Below, in pieces: positions 12,901 through 20,000 of a DNA stretch of 57,767 nt; positions within the stretch are counted from its first letter, which is position 1, and each line of letters starts with the position of its first letter. Under the pieces are notes generated by a model. That model had not been told where the DNA came from, searched no databases, and worked only from the letters and a program-made list of their open reading frames with translations. The translations under genes were made by a program, and so were the position numbers. The DNA is from Mycobacterium celatum (GTDB lineage Bacteria; Actinomycetota; Actinomycetes; Mycobacteriales; Mycobacteriaceae): the NCBI RefSeq assembly GCF_002101595.1, contig NZ_LQOM01000047.1, positions 1 to 57,767 of the forward strand, read 5' to 3'.

Positions 12901-13017
12901 CGGTTCCGCGCCGCCGTGCAAGAAGCGAAAGTCGGTCCTGACAACGACATTCCGCACGTTTCCGCGCCCGTCATCGTCAAATACGTCACCGACTTGCAAC
13001 TGCTCGGATTGATCTGA
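1..13017 (+). CDS. Giant non-ribosomal peptide synthetase, C-terminal part: (E)-CATE-CAT-CAT-reductase (5' partial)
   Basis: This is the last 4338 codons of an NRPS whose start lies before the window. Domains by nucleotide are: E (partial) 1-960; C 1015-2270; A 2340-3790; T 3830-4020; E 4075-5400; C 5455-6715; A 6790-8245; T 8290-8480; C 8535-9890; A 9960-11395; T 11440-11640; reductase 11800-13014. Each C domain keeps HHxxxDG, the complete E domain has HHLAVDAVSW, and the T domains carry GGDS. The reductase has a TGATGFLG nucleotide-binding loop and a YGNSK catalytic motif, so the peptide should leave as an aldehyde or alcohol, as in the alaninol end of mycobacterial GPLs. There is no thioesterase and no N-methyltransferase. 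The stop codon lies 16 bases before the start of a TauD-like oxygenase, which suggests one transcript. The NRPS and domain identities are certain. The product is not known. Confidence 0.97.
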   Translation: MLEDLNTAWAQHRGGQPVLLPPWGTSFARWAALLTEYAHRPDVVEQAEAWKQVAAAPNALPAVRPDVDTLESAGLLSVSLDPETTAMLLGEASAAFHAGVHEILLIALAFAVAEFVSDDSAPIGIDVEGHGRHEELSPDVDLSRTVGWFTTKYPVSVTVGRLDWTQVAEGDAALGELIKDAKEQLRALPHPLTYGLLRYLNPDIDLAGPDPLIGFNYLGRLDATAGDGFDDLWRISPDGWALAGVAAAVPMPLVHTVAVNAGTVDTGTGPQLYADWRWAPSALDRTQVGRLSSLWFEALAGICAHVRGGGGGLTPSDIAPARLTQQQIDELQRQYQIADVLPLTPLQQGLLFLAGTAQGSDDVYAVQLAITLSGPLDRHRLRNAVQTVVNRHPNLVARFCDQFDEPVQIIPADPVAPWRYVELDGVDVEDRVQQLCAAERAAVCDLAGQPAFRAALIRTAPDRHRFVLTNHHIVSDGWSLPVLLREIFAGFSGQRLPAPGSYRSFLTWLADRDLDAARAAWSDVLAGFDTPTLVGPAHKMGLGTRGVKSFQAPEETTRAVNELARSCHTTVNVVLQAAWAQLLMWLTGQHDVAFGTTVSGRPTELVGADSMVGLFINTVPVRARITAATTTAELLDQLQHAHNHTLEHQHLALNEIHRITGKDQLFDTIYAYENYPIDTGALAGEHELAVTGFTSREYNHYPLTMQALPGHELAFRLEYDTDVFDAAGIEALVGRLQRVLAAMTVDPGRRLSAMDLLADGERALLNGWGNQAALARPATGSSVPELFAEQVNRHPEAVAISCQGRMMTYRELDEAANRLAHLMIGHGAVPGACVGLLLSRSVEAVVAIVAALKTGAAYLPIDPEHPRTRIGFMIEDAAPAAVLTTAEVADRLEGFDVAVVDVDDPRVDAQPSTALPAPGPDSVAYLIYTSGTTGVPKGVAVTHRNVTQLLASLDAGLPAAGVWSHGHSLAFDVSVWEIFGALLRGGRVVVVPDEVAGSPDDLCALLTGEHVDVLTQTPSAVRMLSPEALDAAALVTVGEACPAEVVDQWAPGRVMVNAYGPTETTMCVAISAPLTVGSGVPPIGSPVAGAALFVLDAWLRPVAAGVVGELYVGGAGVAAGYVRRPGLTASRFVACPFGGAAVSGTRMYRTGDLVRWRADGQLDYLGRVDEQVKIRGYRIELGEIQAALAKLDGVEQAVVIAREDRPGDKRLVAYVTGTADPVELRARLGERLPAYMVPAAVVPLDAMPLTPNGKLDIRALPAPEYSAGRYRAPSNAVEEVLAGIYAQVLGLERVGVDDSFFDLGGDSISSMQVAARARAAGLICRPRDVFVEQTVARLAGVVATADGEGGPVDEGIGRLPATPIMRWLNSIDGPVDQFNQTMLVQAPAGTTEADVVVLVQALLDRHAMLRAQAGDGFLTVPEAGSVAARDCLRTVDVLSDEALIEARSRLNPADGVMLRALWVSSTSRLALVVHHLAVDAVSWRIVLEDLNIAWAQHRGGQPVALPAWGTSFARWASLLTEYAHRPDVVEQADAWKQVAAAPSALPAVRPDVDTYESAGHLSLSVDADTTEMLLDDVSAAFHAGVHEILLIALALAVAEFVGNGSAPIGIDVEGHGRHEELGADVDLSRTVGWFTTKYPVSLTVGGLSWAQVAAGETALGALIKDAKEQLRALPHPLSYGVLRYLNDDVDLDGSDPPIGFNYLGRLNSAGDMVGESWLPCQDALSSIGASAAIPMPLAHTVELNAGTLDTDGGPRLHADWRWAPSALDQEAIGELSGLWLQALDGICAHVRAGGGGLTPSDVAPAPVTQQQIDLLQRQYDIADLLPLTPVQHGLLFHASTGHHSDDDVYALQLDFTIVGPLDPHRLHESLQTVVNRHPNLVARFCDEFDEPVQVIPANPVAPWRYVELDGGDVEDNMDQLRAAERAAVCEVHGGPVFRAALVRTAEDRHRFVLTNHHIVLDGWSIQILLREMFVCYYGQPLPAPAPYRSFLTWLAGRDLDAARAAWRDVFADFDTPTLVGPAQRLELGTRGVKSFQIAEDTTRAVSELARSCHTTVNVVLQAAWAQLLCSLTGQHDVAFGTTVAGRPADVAGAESMVGLFINTVPVRARITGTTSAADLLDQLQRAHNHTIDHEHLALSEIHRVTGQEQMFDTLLGYENYPLDAAALSGDYELAVTEITSRDYNHYPIAIRAMPGRELGLRVQFDTDVFDPNSIEALLGRLQRVLVAMTENPTRALSLMDLLDADEHARLDGWGNRAVLTRPATGASVPELFAAQVARTPDTVALCCEGRTMTYRELDEAANRLAHLLTEQGAGPGQRVALLFSRSAEAIVAMLAVLKTGAAYLPIDPALPAARIGFMLGDAAPNAAVTTAELAGRLDGADMAVIDVADARIQTYPTTAPPTPAPDDIAYVIYTSGTTGVPKGVAITHHNVTQLMAALDASMTAPGPAKVSTQWHSYVFDASVREIWGALLHGGRLIVVPESVTRSPDDFHDLLVTEHVDVVSQTPSAVAVLSPEGLGSAALLVGGEACPAELVDRWAPGRVMINAYGPTETTVDVTVSAPLTPGSGTPPIGSPVPEAALFVLDGWLRPVPTGIVGELYVAGRGVACGYLDRTGLTASRFVACPFGSPGTRMYRTGDLVRWRDDGQLDYLGRADEQVKIRGYRIELGEIQVALANCDGVEQAAVIAREDRPGDKRLVGYVTGTADPVVLRGQLADRLPDYMVPAAVVALEQLPRTVNGKLDIRALPAPEYLDTDRHRAPANAVEEILASIYGRVLGVEHVGVDQSFFDLGGDSLSAMRMVATINSSLNVRLSVRTVFEAPTIAELALRIGGDEGRLEPLVAVERPAVIPLSYAQSRLWFLDQLHGPSPVYNMSAALRLRGPLDADAFGAALADVVGRHETLRTRFAAPDGIPQQLVVPAEQIDLDWQVIDAGGWPADRLSEAMEAAARHPFDLATEIPFVARLFRIAEHEHVLVAVVHHIAADGWSITPLVRDLGVAYASRRAGRAPAWAPLPVQYADYTLWQRAQFGDLDDTDGPLAAQLAYWEDTLAGMPEQLQLPTDRPYPPVADQRGAIALVDWPAELQQRVRAVAREHNATSFMVIQAAFAALLSKICATSDVAVGFPIAGRRDAALDDLVGFFVNTLVLRVDLTGDPTVAELLARVRRRSLAAYEHQDVPFEALVERLNPTRSLTHHPLVQVSLAWQNLPWHAGGADAGLALGDLEVTPLPTNADTARMDLTFSLAERWTDAGEPAGISGAVEFRTDVFDAASIESLIWRFERVLAAMTADPGRRLSSVDLVDETEQTRLHGWGNRAVLSQPATAVSVPELFAAQVTRAPEAVAISGAGGTMTYRELDEASNRLVHLLIGQGIGPAACVGLMFTRSVEAIVAILAVLKSGAAYLPIDPVMPAARIGFMLDDAAPAVVITTADLAGRLDGFDVTVVDVNDVGAQPNTALPLPDPDAIAYLIYTSGTTGVPKGVAISHRNVTQLLGSLDAGLPAAGVWSHSHSLAFDVSVWEIFGALLRGGRVVVVPESVVASPEDFHDLLVTERVSMLTQTPSAVKALAPEGLESVALATVGEACPAEVVDRWAPGRVMVNAYGPTETTMCVAISAPLAAGSGAPPIGSPVPGAALFVLDGSLRPAPAGVVGELYVAGRGISYGYVGRAGLTGSRFVACPFGESGSRMYRTGDLVRWRADGQLDYLGRADEQVKVRGYRIELGEIQAALTALDGVEQAVVIAREDRAGDKRLVGYVTGTADTAGLRTQLAERLPAYMVPAAVVALDAMPLTPNGKLDTRALPAPEYLDGEHYRPPSNAIEEIVAGIYAEALGLERVGVDDSFFDLGGDSMSAVRVIAAINKAFDIHLTVRALFDAPSVSTLSRVLVRKPKANGPSFASVHGSANVTEVHARDLTLDKFIDAATLAAAPALPGPSPEVRTVLLTGATGFLGRYLALEWLERMELVDGTLICLVRAKSDEDARARLDKTFGCGDPQGDPELLLHYQELAEDHLEVIAGDKDEADLGLDERTWQRLADTVDLIVDPAALVSGVLPYSELFGPNVVGTAELIRLALTTKMKPYTYVSTANVGDQIEPGKFTEDADIRVVSPTRTIDDTRANGYGNSKWAGEVLLREANDLCGLPVAVFRCDMILADPTYAGQLNVADLFSRMALSLVATGIAPTSFYRLDADGNRQRAHFDGLPVGFVAEAIATLGAQVFDGFETYHVMNPHDDGIGLDEYVDWLIEAGYPIERVADFGEWLRRFETALRNLPERQREHSVLQMVQSVVRNSTDVQPPEPTNGPLAPADRFRAAVQEAKVGPDNDIPHVSAPVIVKYVTDLQLLGLI
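1015..5400 (+). other. NRPS-1 module C-A-T-E, adenylation code DVWTVVAMCK
   Basis: The module holds C (HHIVSDGW), A, T (GGDSISSMQV) and a complete E domain. Aligning the A core to GrsA by eye gives the ten-residue code D-V-W-T-V-V-A-M-C-K. GrsA (Phe) is DAWTIAAICK, so six of ten positions are identical and an aromatic or other hydrophobic residue is the best guess. The following E domain predicts the D form. The same code recurs in module 5 of the second NRPS. Confidence 0.75.
5455..8480 (+). other. NRPS-1 module C-A-T with altered A4 motif, code DARSLGAVDK
   Basis: The C domain has HHIVLDGW and directly follows an E domain, so it should be a D-accepting type. The A core reads FDASVREIW where every other A domain in the window has W (or F) at the position equal to GrsA Trp239. 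The codon is CGG at 7390-7392, one transition away from TGG. No E domain follows, so an L residue is expected. The substrate is unassigned. Confidence 0.75.
8535..13014 (+). other. NRPS-1 terminal module C-A-T-R, code DVWTAVAMCK
   Basis: An LCL-like C domain (PLSYAQSRLWFLDQL start, HHIAADGW core) is followed by an A domain with code D-V-W-T-A-V-A-M-C-K, a T domain (GGDSMSAVRV) and the thioester reductase. The smaller Ala at position 299 separates it from the otherwise similar codes of other modules here. The final residue should be released by NAD(P)H-dependent reduction. Confidence 0.75.
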
Positions 13018-13033
13018 CCAAGGAGGATGCAGC

Positions 13034-13990
13034 GTGAGCGAGACGCAGACACGGACCCTGCCGCGCGTCATGCGCGCGGAGCACATCGGGCAGGATCTGC
13101 TGCGATGGCTCACCGACAACCGTGAGACCTGGGAACCGGCGTTGCGCGACAGCGGTGCCCTGCTGTTTCGCGGCTTCGGGGTGGACAGCCCCGAGGCACT
13201 GCGCAGCTGCATCGAGGCGACCTCCACGGAGTGGGCCAGCTACCGCGAGCGTGCCACCCCCAGGACTGCGGTCGGGGATAACATCTTCACCTCGACGGAG
13301 TATCCGCCCAAAGAAGTTATCCCGTTGCACAACGAGAACTCCCACTGCACGTCGTGGCCGCAGAAGCTGTACTTCTGCTGCGTGACACCGGCCGACACGG
13401 GCGGGGAGACGCCGCTCGCGGACTGCCGCGAGGTGCTTGCCGCGATTCCGGCGGCAATCCGCGACGAGTTCGCCGAGCGCGGGTGGCGGTACCGACGGCA
13501 CTTCGGGCTACTCGGGTTCAGTTGGCAGGACGTGTTCGGGTCGGGCGACCGGGATCAGGTGGAGGCCTACTGCCGGGAAAACGCGATGGACGTCGAATGG
13601 GGCGCCGACGATTCGCTGACGGTTACCTACCTACGCCCGGCGATCCACGAACACCCCACCACGGGAGAACCGGTGTGGTTCAACCACGGGTTGTTCTTCA
13701 ACCCGTTCTCGCTGGATCCCGAGATACGCGAGGTGCTCATCGATTCCGTCGGCGTGGAAGGCCTGCCCTACAACACGACCTACGGCGACGGGGAGACCGT
13801 GCCCGAATCAGTGCTGCAGGAAATCGCCCAGGCATACCGCGCCCACACCCGAACTTTCCCCTGGCAGCAGGGCGATTTGTTGTTCGTCGACAACATGCTC
13901 GTCGCGCACGGGCGCAGGCCGTTCACCGGGAACCGGCGCATCCTGGTCGGGATGGCCGACCCCTGGCCGCCCGACGCCGTGTCTGCGTAA
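13034..13990 (+). CDS. TauD/SyrP-like Fe(II)/2-oxoglutarate-dependent oxygenase
   Basis: The 318-residue product belongs to the TauD/TfdA superfamily. The iron ligands are visible as His99-Asn-Glu101 (HNENSH) and His292 (MLVAHGRR). Arg301 or Arg302 is placed to bind 2-oxoglutarate. The carboxylate ligand is Glu, not the commoner Asp. Members of this family beside NRPS genes, such as SyrP, usually hydroxylate a carrier-bound amino acid at the beta carbon. The GTG start at 13034 is chosen because AGGAGG at 13021-13026 sits seven bases upstream. The gene follows the NRPS stop by 16 bases and converges with the PKS 20 bases beyond its own stop. Hydroxylation or another oxidation of the lipopeptide is inferred. 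A desaturation or isonitrile-forming role, as for the TauD-like enzyme of the tuberculosis nrp cluster, is less likely because no ACP/FadD10-like partners are here. Confidence 0.85.
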   Translation: MSETQTRTLPRVMRAEHIGQDLLRWLTDNRETWEPALRDSGALLFRGFGVDSPEALRSCIEATSTEWASYRERATPRTAVGDNIFTSTEYPPKEVIPLHNENSHCTSWPQKLYFCCVTPADTGGETPLADCREVLAAIPAAIRDEFAERGWRYRRHFGLLGFSWQDVFGSGDRDQVEAYCRENAMDVEWGADDSLTVTYLRPAIHEHPTTGEPVWFNHGLFFNPFSLDPEIREVLIDSVGVEGLPYNTTYGDGETVPESVLQEIAQAYRAHTRTFPWQQGDLLFVDNMLVAHGRRPFTGNRRILVGMADPWPPDAVSA

Positions 13991-14010
13991 AGCACACGGC
14001 AGCAACGGTT

Positions 14011-17000
14011 TCAGACGGCGTCTGCCGGGGCCAGCTTTTCGCGGAGCAGTTCCGCCAGGCCACGAATAGTGCCGATGGCGGTGAGGTCGGCGGGATTGAT
14101 CCGGATGCCGGTTTCGGTCTCGATACGGGTACGTAGTTCGAGGGCGCCCAGCGAATCCAGGCCGTACTCGGGCAGCGGACGGTCCGGGTCGATGCTGCGG
14201 CGCAGGATCAGGCTGACCTGATCGGAGATCAGCCGCCGCAGCCGGGTCGGCCACTCGTCTGGCGGCAGCTCCTCGAGTTCGGCAAGCAATTTGCTTGTGC
14301 CCGCTGCGTTTTGACCGACGGAACGGAACGCTTCGGCGAACGGGGTGCGTTCGGCGAACGCGGCTAGCCACGGTGCGCCGGTGATGGGCGCGTACCCGCT
14401 GTAGGTGCGGTCGTGGCGCAGCAGGGCTTCCAGCGCGTAGGCGCCCTCGTCGGGAGCGATGGCAATGCCGCCCTCTGCCAGGTCGGTGGCGCGCCCGATC
14501 TGGGCCCAGGCACCCCAGGCGATGGCGGTCGCCGGCAAGCCCTGAGCCCGGCGCCAGCGGGTGAATGCGTCCAACCAGCTGTTGGCCGCGGCGTAGGCGC
14601 CCTGCCCCGGCGAGCCGACCAGCGCGGCCGCCGAGGAGAACGAGCAGAACCAGTCCAGCGGCTGCTGGGCGGTGGCGGTGTGCAAGTTCCACGCACCATA
14701 AACCTTTGGCGCCCAGTCACGCTCGACGAGCTCATCGGTGATGTTGGTCAGGGTGGCGTCCTCGATCACCGCCGCCAGATGCAGCACGCCGCGCACCGGC
14801 AGCCCGGTAGCGGTCGCCGTGGCGACCAACCGCTGCGCCGTCGCGGCCTCGGCGATGTCGCCGTTTTCCACCACGACATCGGCACCGTGTATGCGGATGC
14901 GCTCGATGGTTTGCTCCGCTTCGGGCGTGGGCTGCGAGCGCGACGACAACACGATGCGCCCGCAGCCGGCTGCGGCCATCTTCTCGGCCAGGAACAAGCC
15001 CAGGCCGCCGAGCCCGCCGGTGACGATGTAGGCGCCGTCGCCGCGGAACACCGGCACTTGCTCCGGCGGCACCACCACCCGGCTGTGCCCGGTGTGCGGG
15101 ACGTCGAGCACCAGCTTCCCGGTGTGTTCGGCGGCGCTCATCACCCGAATGGCAGTGGGCGCTTCGGCCAGCGGGTAGTGCGTGCTCTCTGGCATCGGCA
15201 ACGTGCCGTCAGCAGTGAGCCGGTACACCTTTTCCAGCACTTCGCGCAGTTGGTCCGGGTGGGTGACGGTCATCAGCGCCAGGTCGACGCCGTAGAACGC
15301 GAGGTTGCGCCGGAACGGGAAAAGCCCCAGCCGGGTGTCGCCGTAGATGTCACGTTTGCCGATCTCGATGAACCGCCCCCCGTAGGCCAGCAGTTCCAGC
15401 CCCGCGCGCTGCGCGGCGCCGGTGACCGAGTTGAGCACGATATCCACCCCGTATCCATCGGTGTCGCGGCGGATGCCTTCGGCGAACTCCAGGCTTCGCG
15501 AGTCGTAAACATGCTCAATTCCCATGTCGCGCAACAACTGCCGGCGCTGCTCACTGCCGGCGGTGGCGAAGATCTCGGCACCTGCGGCGCGGGCGATCGC
15601 GATGGCCGCCTGCCCCACGCCGCCCGTTCCGGAATGGATCAACACCTTATCGCCGCTCTTGATGCGGGCCAGGTCGTGCAGGCCGTACCAAGCGGTGGCG
15701 TGCGCGGTGGTCACTGCCGCCGCCTGCGCGTCGGAAAGCCCGGCGGGCAGCGTGACGGCCAGGCGCGCGTCGCAGGTGACGAACGTGCCCCAGCAGCCGT
15801 CGGGGGACAGACCCCCGACACGGTCGCCCACCTTGTGGTCGGTCACGTCGGGTCCGACCGCGGTCACCACCCCGGCGAAGTCGGTGCCCAGCTGCGGCAG
15901 ATGGCCCTCGATGGCGGGGTAACGGCCGAATGCCACCAGCACGTCGGCGAAGTTGATGCTCGACGCGCTGACCGCGACCTCGATTTTCCCAGGCCCCGGC
16001 GGAACCCGATCGCGCGCAACAAGTTCCATCGACTCCAGATCGCCGGGCGTGCGGATCTGCAGGTGCATTCCGTCGCATTCGTGGTTGGCGACGGTGGTTT
16101 TGCGGTCCTCGGGAAGCAGCGGTGCCGCGGACAACCGGGCCGTATACCACGCGCCGTTGCGCCAGGCGGTTTCGTCCTCGTCCAAGTCGCCCAGCAGTTG
16201 GCGCGCCAACTGCTCGGCGTCGACGGCTTCGTCCACGTCGATCTGGCTGGCGCGCACGTGCGGATGCTCTGTGCCGATCACTCGCATCAACCCGCGCAGC
16301 CCGGCCTGCTCGAGGTTGGGTTGGTCGCCGGCCAGCACGACCTGGGCGTTGCGGGTCACCAGGTACACCCGAGGCGACTCGCCCGGAGCCTCCGTCAATT
16401 CGCGGGCGATCCGCACCAGATGCTGGACATACTCGCGGCCCGCCAGCGGGGAGTGGTCCTCGGCGTCGCCGTTTTTCGGTCCCGTCAGGATCACCACACC
16501 GGTGAAGGCGCCGGCACTCAAATGATTTGCCAGCTGTTCGCGGTTGGATTCATGGTCGGCGTGCGGCGGCCAGCACATGGTCGTGCATTGCGCGCCATAG
16601 TTTTTCAGAGCGTCGGTCAGCCTGGTCGCCACCACGTCCGAGGTGGTCGTGGTGCTGATCAGCAGGCAGCTTCTCGCATCGTCTTGGTCGGCCTCGGGCA
16701 ACTCCCGCAGCCGCCACTCCAGGCTCAGCAGCCGCTCGTTCAACGTCCGATCTTTCTGAACGTTTCCCGAGACCCTGGCGCCCCACCGCGCCCCGTGCAG
16801 GGTGAGCAGGACTGCTCCGTTTTCGTCGAGCAGTTCGAAGTCGGCCTCGACCCCGGTCGAATCGGCTTTGTTCACCCGGGTGTAGCAGTAGCGGGCATTG
16901 CGAACCGGGCCGTAGACGCGTATACGGCGGGCACCTTGCGGCAATCCCAGCACTTCTTCGCTCAGGGCCTTGACCCCCGGATGCGACTCGATGCACTGGA

Positions 17001-20000
17001 AGCAGGTATCCAGCAGCGCGGGGTGCACGCCGTATGCGTCTTGCTGCGAACGGATTTGACGGGGCAGCGCGACTTCCGCGAGCACGGTGTCGGCCCCCTC
17101 GTCGCCGGTGTGCACGACGCCCAGAGCGGCGAACGAGGGACCGAACTGAACACCACGGCGGTCCAGCCGCGCGCGCACGTCGGCGCCGTCTTCGCGACCC
17201 GGGTGCGCGGCAAGCAGCGCCGGGATATCCCGCGCGGGCGGCTGCTCGTCGTTAACGGCGTGCAGGGCCGCGGTGGCGTGCCGCACCTGATGACCGCCGG
17301 GGTTCGTCTCCACGGAGAAGTCGAGCACGCCTGGCGACGACACCGATGCGGAGGCGCCGACCGTGGTCTCCTCGTCCAGCCGCAGCGCCTGCTCGAAGCG
17401 GATGTCGCGGACCTCGGCAGCCTCACCGAGCACCTCACGCGCGGCCGCCAGCGCCATCTCGCAATACGCCGCCCCCGGAAGCACCGGAATATCGCGGATC
17501 CGGTGATCGCCCAGCCAGGGCTGAGCCGCGGTACCGACCTCCCCTTGCCACACGTGGCGCTCCGGCTCCTCGTGCAGACGCACATGCGGGCCCAACAGCG
17601 GATGCACCGAGACGGTGCAGCCGCCGTGGATCTGGGTCTCCTGACCGTCGCGGCTCCACATCAGCGGACGGTGCGTCCAGGTCGGCAGCGGCGCATCCAC
17701 CAGCTGTCCACTGGGATACAGCACCGAGAAGTCCACCGCGGCGCCCGCACTGTGCAGATCGGCCACGAAACTGCGCAGCCCGTGCGGCAAAACCTGCTCG
17801 CGGCGCATGCCGGCCAGCGCAGCCAGCGGCATGTCGAGGTTACGGGCGGTCTGCTCTAGAGCGTGGGTGAGCAGCGGGTGCGGCGCCACCTCGGCGAACA
17901 CCCGGTAGCCGTCCTCCAAGGCGGCCTGCACCGCCGCCGAGAACCGCACCATGCGGCGCATGTTGCTGGCCCAGTAGCGGGCGTCGCAGACCGGCTGCTC
18001 GCGCGGGTCGAACAGGGTCGCCGAGTAGAACGGAACCTCCGGCGTCATCGGTTTGAGGTCTGCCAGTGCCTGGGTCAGATCGTCGAGGATCGGGTCGACC
18101 TGCGGCGAATGGAAGGCGACGTCGGTGGGGACCTCGCGGGCCATCACGTCGCGCTGCTCCCAAGCCGCGACCAGGTCGCGAACCGTCTGCGCGGCGCCGG
18201 CGATCACCGTGGACTGCGGCGAAGCGACGATCGCCACCACGACGTCGTTGATGCCGCGGGCGGTCAGCTCCGAAAGTACTTGCTGGGCAGGCAGTTCCAC
18301 CGTTGCGGTGGCGCCGGTGCCGGCCACGCGGGACATCAGTTGCGAGCGGCGGCAGATCACCCGCAGTCCGTCTTCCAGCGACCGCGCGCCCGCGGCCACA
18401 GCGGCTGCGGCCTCGCCGAGGGAGTGCCCGATGACCGCCCCCGGGCGCACCCCGTAGGCCTTCAGCGTCGCGGCCAGGGCGACCTGCATCGTGAACAGCG
18501 TCGGCTGAATCCGTTCTTGACCGGTGACGACCTGTGGCGCCGAGATCGCTTCGGTCACCGAGAATCCCGACTCGCGGGCGATCAGCGGCTCGGCCTGCGC
18601 GACGGTGGCGGCGAACACCGGTTCGTCGGCCAGCAGCTGCGCGCCCATGCCCGCCCACTGCGAACCCTGCCCGGAGAACACCCACACCGCTCCCCGGTCG
18701 TCTTGTCCGACCGCGGCCTGATACGGCGTGTCGCCGTCGGCAACCTCGCGCAATGCTTGGGTGAGTACCGCCTGGCTGCTCGCAATGACGGTGGTGCGTA
18801 CCGGGCGGTGCGCGCGCCGGCGCGCCAGCGTGTAGGCCAGATCCGGCAATGACACGTCGTCGTGTGCTTGCACCCAGTCGGCCAGCCGGCCTGCCGTGCG
18901 GCGCAGTTCGTCGGCGGAGGTGGACGACACCGGGAACAGCAGCGGCTCGGTTGCCGCTTGCCCGTTGTGTTGCGCTGCGGTTTCGCGCGGCTCGGGGGGT
19001 TGCTCCACGATGGCGTGGGCGTTGGTGCCCGAAAATCCGTACGCCGACACAGCCGCCCGCCGGGGTGCCCCGCCGTTGCGTGGCCACGGCGTATTCTCCT
19101 GCGGCACAAAAAGGTTGGTTTCTATTTGGGTGAGCTCGTCGGGCAGCTGAGTGAAGTGCAGATTGCGTGGAATAACGCCGTGCTGCAAGGCGAGGACGGT
19201 CTTGATCAACCCCAGCGTCCCGGCGGTGGACTGGTTGTGCCCGAAGTTGGTCTTCGCAGCACCGAGCGCGCAGGGCCCGTCGGTGCCGTAAACCTCGGCC
19301 AGGCTGGCGAATTCGACCGGGTCACCGGTGGGGGTACCGGTGCCGTGCGTCTCCACCATGGCCACGCTGCCCGCGTCGACGCCCGCCACAGCCAACGCGG
19401 CCCGATAGGCCGCGGCCTGCGCCGCCCGCGACGGCGAGGTGATGGTGGCCGTGCGGCCGTCGTTGTTCAGCGCCGTGCCGCGCACCACCGCCAAGATCCG
19501 GTCGCCGTCGCGCAGCGCATCCGGTAACCGCTTGAGCACCACCACGGCAGTGCCCTCGCCCGGCACAAACCCGTCGGCGGTGACGTCGAACGCGTGGCAG
19601 CGACCGGTGGGCGACAGCATGCCGCCCGCCGAGCCCGCGGAGAACTTCCGCGGATCCAGCGCCACCGCCGAACCGCCCGCCAGGGCAAGGTCGCATTCGC
19701 CGTCGTGCAAGCTGCGGCACGCCATGTGCACGGTGACCAGGCCGGCCGAGCATGCTGTGTCCACCGTCAGTGCGGGACCATGCAAACCCAGGGCATAGGA
19801 GATTCGCCCGGAGGCCATGCAGTAGCCGTTGCCCAGGAACCCGTAGGGACCCTCCAGCGCGTGGGCGTCGGCGGCCAGCAGCTGGTAGTCGTTATGCCCC
19901 AACGCCACGTACACGCCGGTGCGTGAGCCGGCCAGCTTTGCCGGGTTGAGCCCCGCGTGCTCCACTGCTTCCCACGAGGTCTCCAGCAACAGCCGGTGCT

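Noticed and set aside
14413..17859. 1148-codon plus-strand open frame opposite the PKS
   Set aside because: Low-complexity product without recognisable domains; the minus strand codes a complete Mas-type PKS over the whole interval.
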